Shown: piece after piece, positions 9,583 through 16,442 of the stretch | How positions within the stretch are numbered: position 1 is the first letter of the stretch | Layout of the letters: each line of letters opens with the position of its first letter | From: Bartonella vinsonii subsp. vinsonii | GTDB taxonomy: Bacteria > Pseudomonadota > Alphaproteobacteria > Rhizobiales > Rhizobiaceae | DNA: 64,000 nt | Direction: 5' to 3' | Assembly: GCF_902825235.1 (NCBI RefSeq) | Contig: NZ_CADEAJ010000001.1 | Span: 313,096 to 377,095 of the forward strand | Position numbers and translations under genes: made by a program | Notes under the pieces: model-generated | Seen by the model: the letters and a program-made list of their open reading frames with translations, nothing else | Database searches by the model: none | What the model was told of the DNA's origin: nothing

Positions 9583-10275
9583 TTAATGGCCATTTTTTTG
9601 ATTTTGTTTAAAAATGATAGAAACACGGCCCTTTTTCTCAGATGTCTCACAACCTTCTAAAAAAGCCTTTCCGCTTTTCATATCTGCCGTTAGCTTGCAT
9701 CCCGTTGCCACATTATCACCATCCGTTAATACAACATTATTCCCTGTCAAACGCATTATTTTCGACTTACCATCAAAAACACCCTTATCACCCGTAGCGA
9801 TCTGCGTAGCATTTTTTATATAAACTTTTCCTAAAGCTTCCATTTTCTTAATACCTGTCGAACCAAACCAAGCAGGCGATGCTTTCATGTCTCCTTGATC
9901 CTTATTCGCACCTTTATACGCCTTATCGTAGTACACAACCAATTTTGCCGTTCGCAAAAGACGTTCACCTTGAACCACCGAAACATTACCATTAAAGAGC
10001 GCTATCCCCTCTTTATCACGTATTTCTAAAGAATTGGCATAAAGTTCTACTGGTTCTTTGTCGTTTGATAAATTAATTCCAAAATGAGCAACTTCAGCAT
10101 ATCCCAAAACTGTTCCAATCCCTAACATTCCCATGCTTAAAGCCAAAATCATACTCAACCATTTTTTGTATGGTTTCTTCGGCTTCATCTCATCACCCTT
10201 CATTCTTCTGTCCATATATACACAGACTTCTTCTTCATAACGAAAATTTAAAGATTCGTATTGAGACTCTCTCAT
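9583..10275 (-). CDS. lptA: LPS transport periplasmic protein LptA (OstA-like)
   Basis: Periplasmic bridge protein that carries LPS between LptC and LptD. The OstA-like beta-jellyroll begins around VELYANSLEIRDKEG and continues through GNVSVVQGERLLRTAKLVVYY. A hydrophobic signal segment (SMILALSMGMLGIGTVLGYAEV) precedes it. With the longest start (ATG at 10275, overlapping lptC by four bases) the signal is preceded by 37 charged residues, which is odd. An internal ATG at 10188 with GGGTGATGAG upstream gives a conventional 201-aa preprotein and may be the true start. Confidence 0.85.
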   Translation of the reverse strand: MRESQYESLNFRYEEEVCVYMDRRMKGDEMKPKKPYKKWLSMILALSMGMLGIGTVLGYAEVAHFGINLSNDKEPVELYANSLEIRDKEGIALFNGNVSVVQGERLLRTAKLVVYYDKAYKGANKDQGDMKASPAWFGSTGIKKMEALGKVYIKNATQIATGDKGVFDGKSKIMRLTGNNVVLTDGDNVATGCKLTADMKSGKAFLEGCETSEKKGRVSIIFKQNQKNGH

Positions 10276-10916
10276 TGCTTGTCAAGCACTAAATGCACAC
10301 CGCCATGAAAATACATGTTTTGTCCTTTTTTTCGAATTTGCAAAGCATTGGCTGCAAGATGCAATCCTGCACGCTGAATATTGACACGTTGATCTGTATT
10401 TAATTGCCCCTCAGATAAATTAATATTTGCTGCCATAAATTGTGCAGTCATTCCGTCATTTGTCGTAATGGTGAATGGCTTATCCAACTGTAAACAACCG
10501 TTCATGTTATCATAAACTCCCCCTTGTGCATCGAGAAAAACCCGTCTTTTTTTGCCTACAAGTGCTTCAGCTGTGATATTTTGTAACCCAATCACTCCAG
10601 AACGGGTACGATCTTGAAATGCCTTTTCTGCTTTAAGCCAATAAGGCTCATGAGAACGCGTATAGCCTTCTAATTTTGGGTTGAGCATCGTCAATTTCAT
10701 TATCTCCCCCTCCTCACTTTTTAAGGTAACAGGATCAGAAGAAACGGGAACAAAGAAAAATGTAAACCAGCAAAAAACGAGTGCCGTTACCAATGCTAAA
10801 AGAGGTAAAAAAAATTTTAATACGCTAATGCGACGCGAATGACGGGATGCTTTTTTAAAAACATCACCACCAGATGATTTTGTTGAAAAAGCTTCATAAT
10901 AATTGTGTACGGACAT
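10272..10916 (-). CDS. lptC: LPS export ABC transporter periplasmic protein LptC
   Basis: Bitopic inner-membrane protein that passes LPS from LptB2FG to LptA. The 214-aa product has an N-terminal cytosolic stretch, one hydrophobic span (about residues 32-55, FFLPLLALVTALVFCWFTFF) and a periplasmic beta-rich domain containing YTRSHEPYWLKAEKA, as in rhizobial LptC. First gene of the lptC-lptA-lptB group; its stop overlaps the lptA start as ATGA. Sequence conservation in this family is low, so the call leans partly on gene order. Confidence 0.85.
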   Translation of the reverse strand: MSVHNYYEAFSTKSSGGDVFKKASRHSRRISVLKFFLPLLALVTALVFCWFTFFFVPVSSDPVTLKSEEGEIMKLTMLNPKLEGYTRSHEPYWLKAEKAFQDRTRSGVIGLQNITAEALVGKKRRVFLDAQGGVYDNMNGCLQLDKPFTITTNDGMTAQFMAANINLSEGQLNTDQRVNIQRAGLHLAANALQIRKKGQNMYFHGGVHLVLDKQ

Positions 10917-11105
10917 ACTACTCTAATCTCTTCAATATTCCGTGTTTTTTAACCTGTATAACCTCTATAAGAAGTATTTTCAAATTTTGTTTCTTGCAAT
11001 TTGTTTTTTCTTGGTTTTATTTTGCTTTCAAACATTTATATGTTGTAATATGCATGCATGAAATGCACAATTGTAAAAACCTTTTTGTGTGAAAGCGAGG
11101 CTATT

Positions 11106-11384
11106 TTGGTTAAATCAGAACTTGTACAAATTATCGCCCGTCAGAATCCGCATCTTTTTCAACGTGATGTGGAAAATATTGTGAATGCTATTTTTGAGGA
11201 AATTTCAACAGCGCTTGCCAATGGTAATCGTGTTGAACTTCGCGGATTTGGAGCTTTTTCTGTTAAAAGCCGTGCAGCACGTAATGGTCGTAATCCACGA
11301 ACAGGTGAAGCCGTTGTTGTTGAAGAAAAATGGATTCCTTTTTTCAAAACTGGCAAGGATTTACGTGATCGCCTTAATCAGTGA
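11106..11384 (+). CDS. ihfB: Integration host factor subunit beta
   Basis: DNA-bending protein that works as a heterodimer with IhfA. I start at TTG 11106, giving [20 protein letters not shown], because this matches the family N terminus and AGCGAGG lies 5 bases upstream. The longest frame adds 16 residues from 11058 that do not resemble the family. The product is 92 aa. The DNA-binding arm [12 protein letters not shown] with its intercalating Pro is intact (about residues 57-68). It is followed 7 bases later by a lapA-like gene. Confidence 0.93.
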   Translation: MVKSELVQIIARQNPHLFQRDVENIVNAIFEEISTALANGNRVELRGFGAFSVKSRAARNGRNPRTGEAVVVEEKWIPFFKTGKDLRDRLNQ

Positions 11385-11391
11385 GTAACTT

Positions 11392-11688
11392 ATGATAATT
11401 AAACGTATTCTTTCAGCGGCTGCTTTAGTAATTTTTACAGTGTTCTTGGTTGCTTTTGTTTTAGTAAATCGTCAAATGGTTGCATTGACGCTTGTTCCTT
11501 TTCGAATAAACTCTGGAAGTTTTACTTACCATGCTCCTTTTTTTATATGGCTTTTTCTCTTTTTTGGTCTTGGTCTTTTATTAGGAAGCTTCATCTATTG
11601 GTTTGCCTATCATAAATGCAAAAAAGCGCTCAAAAAAAGCAACGCTGAGCTCGAGAAATTTAAGAGCTTTTTTAATGTAAACTTTTAA
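11392..11688 (+). CDS. LapA-domain (DUF1049) membrane protein
   Basis: A 98-aa membrane protein with two hydrophobic spans (about residues 5-27 and 45-70) and a short charged C-terminal coil (KKALKKSNAELEKFKSFF). This layout matches the LapA/DUF1049 family, which in E. coli partners LapB in LPS synthesis control. It follows ihfB by 7 bases, an order common in proteobacteria. No lapB gene is nearby, so involvement in LPS assembly is inference from the family. Confidence 0.8.
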   Translation: MIIKRILSAAALVIFTVFLVAFVLVNRQMVALTLVPFRINSGSFTYHAPFFIWLFLFFGLGLLLGSFIYWFAYHKCKKALKKSNAELEKFKSFFNVNF

Positions 11689-11700
11689 AATACCCGTATC

Positions 11701-12645
11701 ATGATACCAAACATGCCTGCACAATATTTTCAATCTCACCATAAGAATAAATATCCGCAGGAAAAGTTACCTCTTATTTTAGAAACAGGTATGAGTGCAG
11801 ATTATGCTCTCATAGACTCCGGTAATGGGCAAAAATTAGAACGTTATGGAGCTTACCGCATTATCCGTCCTGAAGGTCAAGCATTATGGAAACCTGCTTT
11901 ACCACAAAAATATTGGGTGGATGTTGATGCTATTTTCACAGGAAATCGAGAAGAAGAAGGGGTTGGTCGCTGGCATTTTCCCCAAAAACCGCTTGATGAA
12001 ACTTGGCCACTTGCTTGGAATGGATTGTCTTTTCTAGGTCGTTTTACTTCTTTTCGTCATGTGGGTCTTTTTCCTGAACAAGAAGCCCATTGGCGCTTTA
12101 TAGAAGAACAAATTGTTAAAGCTACTCGTCCGGTAAAATTGCTCAATCTTTTTGGCTATACGGGTATTGCTTCTCTGATTGGAGCACGCGCAGGTGCACA
12201 TGTTACGCATGTTGATGCTTCTAAAAAAGCCATCGCTTGGGCAAAAGCCAATCAAGAAACAGCAAAATTAACAGATCATTCTATTCGCTGGATTTGCGAT
12301 GATGCTGTAAAATTTGTCGAACGTGAACTGCGTCGTCAAAAAAACTATGATATCATTCTTCTTGATCCTCCCGCATATGGGCGTGGACCTCATGGCGAAA
12401 TTTGGCAACTGTTTGATCACTTACCGGCTATGATTACAAACTGTCGTAAACTCCTTTCTGATAAACCTCTTGCCATTGTCCTTACAGCTTATTCTATTCG
12501 TGCTTCCTTCTACGCACTCCATGCTTTAATGCGTGATGAATTCATAAACCTTGGTGGCACGGTCGAATCAGGAGAACTTATCTTGCGTGAAGAAGCTGCC
12601 GGACGCGCCCTTTCTACTTCTCTTTTTAGCCGTTGGATTGCCTGA
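11701..12645 (+). CDS. Class I SAM-dependent methyltransferase (RlmI/RlmK-like)
   Basis: Probable rRNA methyltransferase of the RlmI/RlmK-like group. The 314-aa product has a Rossmann methyltransferase fold with SAM motif I LLNLFGYTGIASLIGARAGA (about residues 149-168), acidic motif II VDAS and catalytic motif IV DPPAYGRGPHG (about residues 219-229). The N terminus lacks an obvious PUA domain, so it differs from E. coli RlmI. The target base cannot be told. It ends two bases before the ATG of the next RNA methyltransferase gene, suggesting one transcript. Confidence 0.82.
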   Translation: MIPNMPAQYFQSHHKNKYPQEKLPLILETGMSADYALIDSGNGQKLERYGAYRIIRPEGQALWKPALPQKYWVDVDAIFTGNREEEGVGRWHFPQKPLDETWPLAWNGLSFLGRFTSFRHVGLFPEQEAHWRFIEEQIVKATRPVKLLNLFGYTGIASLIGARAGAHVTHVDASKKAIAWAKANQETAKLTDHSIRWICDDAVKFVERELRRQKNYDIILLDPPAYGRGPHGEIWQLFDHLPAMITNCRKLLSDKPLAIVLTAYSIRASFYALHALMRDEFINLGGTVESGELILREEAAGRALSTSLFSRWIA

Positions 12646-12647
12646 AT

Positions 12648-13481
12648 ATGTGTATACCCAAAACTGGTAAGGTTAAAGAAATTACCTCCCTTAGCAATCC
12701 TATCATCAAAGATCTTCGCGCACTCAGCCAAAAGAAAAACCGTAATCGAGAAGGGCTTTTTATGGCAGAAGGGCTTAAATTGGTGATTGATGCTCTCAAT
12801 CTCGGCTGGACTCTACAAACACTTATTTTTTCTAAAAGCAAAATGGGTAATGCCGCTATCGAAAATACCGCTGCACGTACTGTAGCCAATGGCGGTTTTG
12901 TTATTAAAGCCTCAGAAAAAGTGATGGAATCCATTACCCATCGTGATAACCCACAAACAGTTATTGGCATTTTCAAGCAACAGTGGCACTTCCTTGAAAC
13001 AATAAAAGGACGTGTTACAGATGTTTATGTTGCTCTTGAGCGCGTACGTGACCCTGGGAATCTTGGAACCATTATCCGCACTGCTGATGCTGTAGGAGCT
13101 AAAGGCGTTATTTTGATCGGCGAAACAACAGATCCTTTTTCGCCCGAAACAGTACGTGCAACAATGGGATCAATTTTCTCCATACCTCTCTATCGTTTGG
13201 ATGAAAGCGCCTTTTTAAACTGGTCTTCTCGCTTTAATGGCATGATCATTGGCACACATCTCAAAGGATCCATTGACTATCGTACAATTGATTTCAAAAA
13301 TGGACCTGTTATACTTCTCATGGGAAATGAAAAACAGGGGTTACCAGATATTCTTGCAAATTGTTGTGATAAACTGGCACGTATACCACAAAGTGGACGT
13401 GCTGACTCGCTTAATCTAGCGATAGCAACAGCTCTCATGCTTTATGAAATCCGCCGCCCTTATTTAACACTGGAACAATGA
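12648..13481 (+). CDS. TrmH-family (SpoU) RNA 2'-O-methyltransferase
   Basis: Predicted SPOUT-class enzyme that methylates ribose 2'-OH in rRNA or tRNA. The three SPOUT motifs are present: ERVRDPGNLGTIIRTADAVG, LLMGNEKQGLPD and IPQSGRADSLNLAIATALMLYE. A substrate-binding N-terminal domain starts at ITSLSNPIIKDLRAL. I use ATG 12648 (277 aa) rather than the upstream TTG 12633, because the TTG lies inside the previous gene. Closest in design to RlmB/TsnR-like enzymes; the exact target is unknown. Confidence 0.85.
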   Translation: MCIPKTGKVKEITSLSNPIIKDLRALSQKKNRNREGLFMAEGLKLVIDALNLGWTLQTLIFSKSKMGNAAIENTAARTVANGGFVIKASEKVMESITHRDNPQTVIGIFKQQWHFLETIKGRVTDVYVALERVRDPGNLGTIIRTADAVGAKGVILIGETTDPFSPETVRATMGSIFSIPLYRLDESAFLNWSSRFNGMIIGTHLKGSIDYRTIDFKNGPVILLMGNEKQGLPDILANCCDKLARIPQSGRADSLNLAIATALMLYEIRRPYLTLEQ

Positions 13482-13490
13482 GGCCAGAAT

Positions 13491-13991
13491 ATGATACGTA
13501 AATCACTGCCTTTTTTTCTTCTTGGCTTGGTACTTACAATAGGACTTGATCAAGCAGTAAAATATTGGGTTATGAATAATATGCTCCTAGGAACAGCAAT
13601 CCCGCTTTTTCCTTTCCTTTCCCTCTACCATGTGCGTAATTCCGGTATCGCATTTTCGTTTTTTTCTTCCTTTTCTCACTGGGGGCTTATTGCCATTACA
13701 TTTACTATCCTTGTTTTTCTTTTATGGCTCTGGAAAAATGTTGAGTATAATAAATCTTTAACGCGCTTTGGTCTTACCCTTATTATTGGCGGGGCAATCG
13801 GAAATCTTATTGACCGGATTCGTTTTCACCATGTCACTGATTATATACTCTTTCATATTGATGATATTTTTTATTTTGCTATTTTCAATCTTGCCGATAG
13901 TTTTATCACACTTGGTGTTATCGCTATCCTTTTTGAAGAATTGCGTATTTGGATAAAAACAAAACGTCATTCCAATCGCACATCTTCTTAA
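13491..13991 (+). CDS. lspA: Lipoprotein signal peptidase (signal peptidase II)
   Basis: Aspartyl protease in the inner membrane that removes signal peptides from prolipoproteins after lipidation. The 166-aa product has four hydrophobic spans. The two catalytic aspartates lie in GNLIDRIRF (about residue 109) and FNLADSFITLG (about residue 138), with the conserved NSGIAFSF around residue 46. It follows the TrmH-family gene by 9 bases. Likely clients in this window are the Omp19-like and L,D-transpeptidase-like lipoproteins. Confidence 0.94.
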   Translation: MIRKSLPFFLLGLVLTIGLDQAVKYWVMNNMLLGTAIPLFPFLSLYHVRNSGIAFSFFSSFSHWGLIAITFTILVFLLWLWKNVEYNKSLTRFGLTLIIGGAIGNLIDRIRFHHVTDYILFHIDDIFYFAIFNLADSFITLGVIAILFEELRIWIKTKRHSNRTSS

Positions 13992-14540
13992 TAAAAAGCT
14001 TGTTCATTTATTGAGAATCATTGCATTTTTTAGGATATGTTTACAAGACGTGCATATTTTTACATCTTATGTTTTTGAAATCATTCTTTATCATTTTTCA
14101 TATAGTGTTCAAAATCTTTGATATTGTTGTTTTTTATTTTTTCAACGCCTCTTATTCTGAAACAAAAGAAACGTTCAATAACAGATCAATAGATGAATCT
14201 CCATGTGTTTTAAAAAGACTTTTTTAAAACACACTGTCGTTGATGAACTGTATAGACATAACATTGGAAGCTGGAAAGTATAATGATTTACTCAATCTTA
14301 TAACTTCATGAACACAAAAATGGTCATGCTCTATCAATTTTACACGATATCATTGTGATAAGAAATAAAGAAAGCCTCACATTCTAAGCTTTTCCCTTAC
14401 ACAAACTCTTACAAAAAATGTGCAAATTCTTCCAAAAAATACTTTATAGTGTTACTTAAAATAAGCCTTTTCCTTACCAATTTGTAAGGTTTGTTTCTCA
14501 TGAAAATCTCTTGTAATTTTAAAATAAATCCCCATAATAA
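13992..14540. other. 549-bp intergenic stretch without a supported gene
   Basis: AT-rich DNA between lspA and the ybhL-type leader. It contains a 12-bp AT-rich inverted repeat at 14205-14232 (GTGTTTTAAAAA and its complement) and a CCTTAC/GTAAGG hairpin at 14472-14489. TATAGT near 14445 could be a -10 element for the downstream gene, but no clear -35 is seen. The 68-codon frame at 14021 has no ribosome binding site. Confidence 0.4.
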
Positions 14541-14665
14541 AAGGAGGTATGCTGGAATTCCACCAGCGGCGCCTAGGATTGGTTATATAGGGCGAGTGAG
14601 AGTTTACACAAGCCTGCTCTTATAAAGGGATAAACCTTTTAACCCCGACATCTGGTGGAACATAT
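14541..14665 (+). ncRNA. ybhL-type leader RNA (putative cis-regulatory element)
   Basis: The 5' region of the Bax inhibitor-1/YbhL-like gene folds into a closed element. TTCCACCAG (14558-14566) pairs perfectly with CTGGTGGAA (14652-14660), enclosing about 85 bases that include a hairpin AAAGG/CCTTT (14624-14639). The ybhL motif is a published structured RNA found upstream of ybhL-family genes in Rhizobiales. The gene context fits exactly and the G/C-rich block stands out from its AT-rich surroundings. I recognise it by context and pairing, not by a covariance model. Ligand and mode of action are unknown. Confidence 0.7.
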
Positions 14666-14683
14666 GCTAAAGGACTTTATATT

Positions 14684-15457
14684 ATGGCTGATTTCAAAAA
14701 TTTACGTTCGGCGTCTGTTTCCCATGCCGATGCATCAATTGATCAAGGATTGCGCAGCTATATGCTGGGCGTTTATAATACAATGACCCTTGGGTTGCTT
14801 ATTACAGCTGTTGCTGCTTATGCAATTGCATCATTAGCAACAACGAAAGATATGAGCCAAGCAGCTGCTCAAATCAATAGCAGTGTTTACTTAACTTCAT
14901 TCGGAGTAACGTTTTACACATCTCCACTCTCCTACATTGTTATGTTTGCACCACTCGTGGCAGTATTATTCCTTAGTTTTAAAATCAACACATTGAGTAC
15001 AAATGCAGCGCGTAGCCTCTTTTTTGGTTATGCTGCTCTGGTGGGTCTTTCACTTTCCTCGATCACTTTGCGTTATACGACAGAAAGTGTTGTGCAAACT
15101 TTTGTCATTACCGCTGCAGCCTTTGGTGCTCTTTCACTTTATGGTTATACAACAAAGCGTGATCTCACAGCGATAGGTTCATTTCTCTTTATGGGTTTGA
15201 TTGGTTTGATGCTCTCTATGATTGTGAATATCTTTCTTGGATCAAGCGCCTTGCAATTTGCTATCTCTGTAATTGGCGTGTTTATCTTTGCTGGTTTAAC
15301 AGCTTACGATACACAGAACATCAAATTAATGTATTATGAAGGAGACAGCGCTGGCACTCAAGGTCGTAAAGTTATTATGGGGGCATTAAATCTCTACCTT
15401 GATTTCATTAATATGTTTGTCTTCTTGCTACAGTTTCTTGGCTCAAATCGTGACTGA
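14684..15457 (+). CDS. Bax inhibitor-1/YccA (YbhL-like) family membrane protein
   Basis: A 257-aa protein with about seven hydrophobic spans, starting at residue 27 after a short polar N terminus. The family includes E. coli YbhL/YccA and bacterial BsYetJ, some of which conduct Ca2+ in a pH-dependent way; YccA modulates the FtsH protease. The C-terminal GLTAYDTQNIKLMYYEG is the family's conserved block. A structured leader RNA precedes it and a strong terminator follows, so it is a single-gene transcript. Its physiological role here is unknown. Confidence 0.88.
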   Translation: MADFKNLRSASVSHADASIDQGLRSYMLGVYNTMTLGLLITAVAAYAIASLATTKDMSQAAAQINSSVYLTSFGVTFYTSPLSYIVMFAPLVAVLFLSFKINTLSTNAARSLFFGYAALVGLSLSSITLRYTTESVVQTFVITAAAFGALSLYGYTTKRDLTAIGSFLFMGLIGLMLSMIVNIFLGSSALQFAISVIGVFIFAGLTAYDTQNIKLMYYEGDSAGTQGRKVIMGALNLYLDFINMFVFLLQFLGSNRD

Positions 15458-15480
15458 TTGCAAAAGCTATAACTTAATTA

Positions 15481-15523
15481 AAGAACCTTGTTTCTCAAAG
15501 GAAACAAGGTTCTTTTGCTTTTA
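15481..15523 (+). terminator. Strong rho-independent terminator
   Basis: AAAGAACCTTGTTTC (15481-15495) pairs perfectly with GAAACAAGGTTCTTT (15502-15516) around a 6-base loop, followed by TGCTTTT. It lies 23 bases past the Bax inhibitor-1 gene stop. Confidence 0.88.
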
Positions 15524-15567
15524 ATCCAGCATTTATCCTCTACCTTTTAGGCATCACTATTCATAAA

Positions 15568-16437
15568 ATGACAAAGAAGCCTTACAAGCAGAAATTTCCT
15601 CGGTTCACTGCCTTCATCCAGCAAAAGCTTCATAATTCTCTTTTAAAGACTCTCCACAACCATTCTCATCATCAGTCAAACATTATCAACCAGAACAATC
15701 ATTATGATCTTAGTGTCGCTTCCTATAATGTCCATAAATGTGTAGGTGTCGATAAAGTTTTCAATCCTACGCGTATTGTACATGTCATTGCTGAATTGCA
15801 AAGTGATATTCTTGCCCTTCAAGAAGTAGACAAACGTTTTGGTGAGCGCGTTGGTTTAATTGATCTTCAACTTTTAAAAACTGAAACGGGACTGATTCGA
15901 GTGCCCATAAATCCCATGTCATCTCATGGTCATGGATGGCATGGGAACGCTCTTTTTATGCGAAAAGGACACGTACGTGATATCTTACAAGTCACTCTTC
16001 CTGGTATTGAACCACGTGGTGCTGTGATTGTAGAGTTGGAAATGGACGCAGGTCTTATTCGTGTTATTGCCGCTCATTTTGGCTTATTACGCCACTCTCG
16101 CAATCAGCAAACAAAAATGCTCCTTGCACTCTTACAAAAACGCCCCCTTATGCCTACACTCCTTATCGGCGATTTTAACGAATGGCGTGTGGGAAAAGGT
16201 TCATCTTTAAACCATTTCTCTTCTTATTTTGATAGCACACTTGGAACTGTGCCAAGTTTTCCTTCTCGCTTTCCCTTTCTTGCCCTTGATAGAATTTTTG
16301 CTTTCCCCCAACAATTGGTAATAAATGTTGAAAGTCATGATTCACCGCTTGCACGCATTGCCTCGGATCATTTGCCTATCAAAGCTTATCTTAACCTCGC
16401 CAATGCTATCACTATTCTTAAAAACAAAATAACTTAA
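15568..16437 (+). CDS. Endonuclease/exonuclease/phosphatase family protein
   Basis: A 289-aa metal-dependent phosphoesterase of the EEP fold (DNase I/AP endonuclease/sphingomyelinase-like). Signatures in order are SYNVHKCVG (about residue 52), LQEVD (catalytic Glu, about residue 90), GDFNEW (about 204) and ASDHLPI (about 269, catalytic Asp-His). A His-rich segment of about 15 residues (NHSHHQ) lies near the N terminus. No signal peptide is evident. Substrate, whether nucleic acid, lipid or phosphoinositide, cannot be assigned. It is convergent with polA and only 5 bases separate the stops. Confidence 0.82.
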   Translation: MTKKPYKQKFPRFTAFIQQKLHNSLLKTLHNHSHHQSNIINQNNHYDLSVASYNVHKCVGVDKVFNPTRIVHVIAELQSDILALQEVDKRFGERVGLIDLQLLKTETGLIRVPINPMSSHGHGWHGNALFMRKGHVRDILQVTLPGIEPRGAVIVELEMDAGLIRVIAAHFGLLRHSRNQQTKMLLALLQKRPLMPTLLIGDFNEWRVGKGSSLNHFSSYFDSTLGTVPSFPSRFPFLALDRIFAFPQQLVINVESHDSPLARIASDHLPIKAYLNLANAITILKNKIT

Positions 16438-16442
16438 AAAGG

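Noticed and set aside
14021..14227. 68-codon + strand frame after lspA
   Set aside because: Phe/Ile-rich with no ribosome binding site or conservation clue; likely chance in AT-rich DNA.
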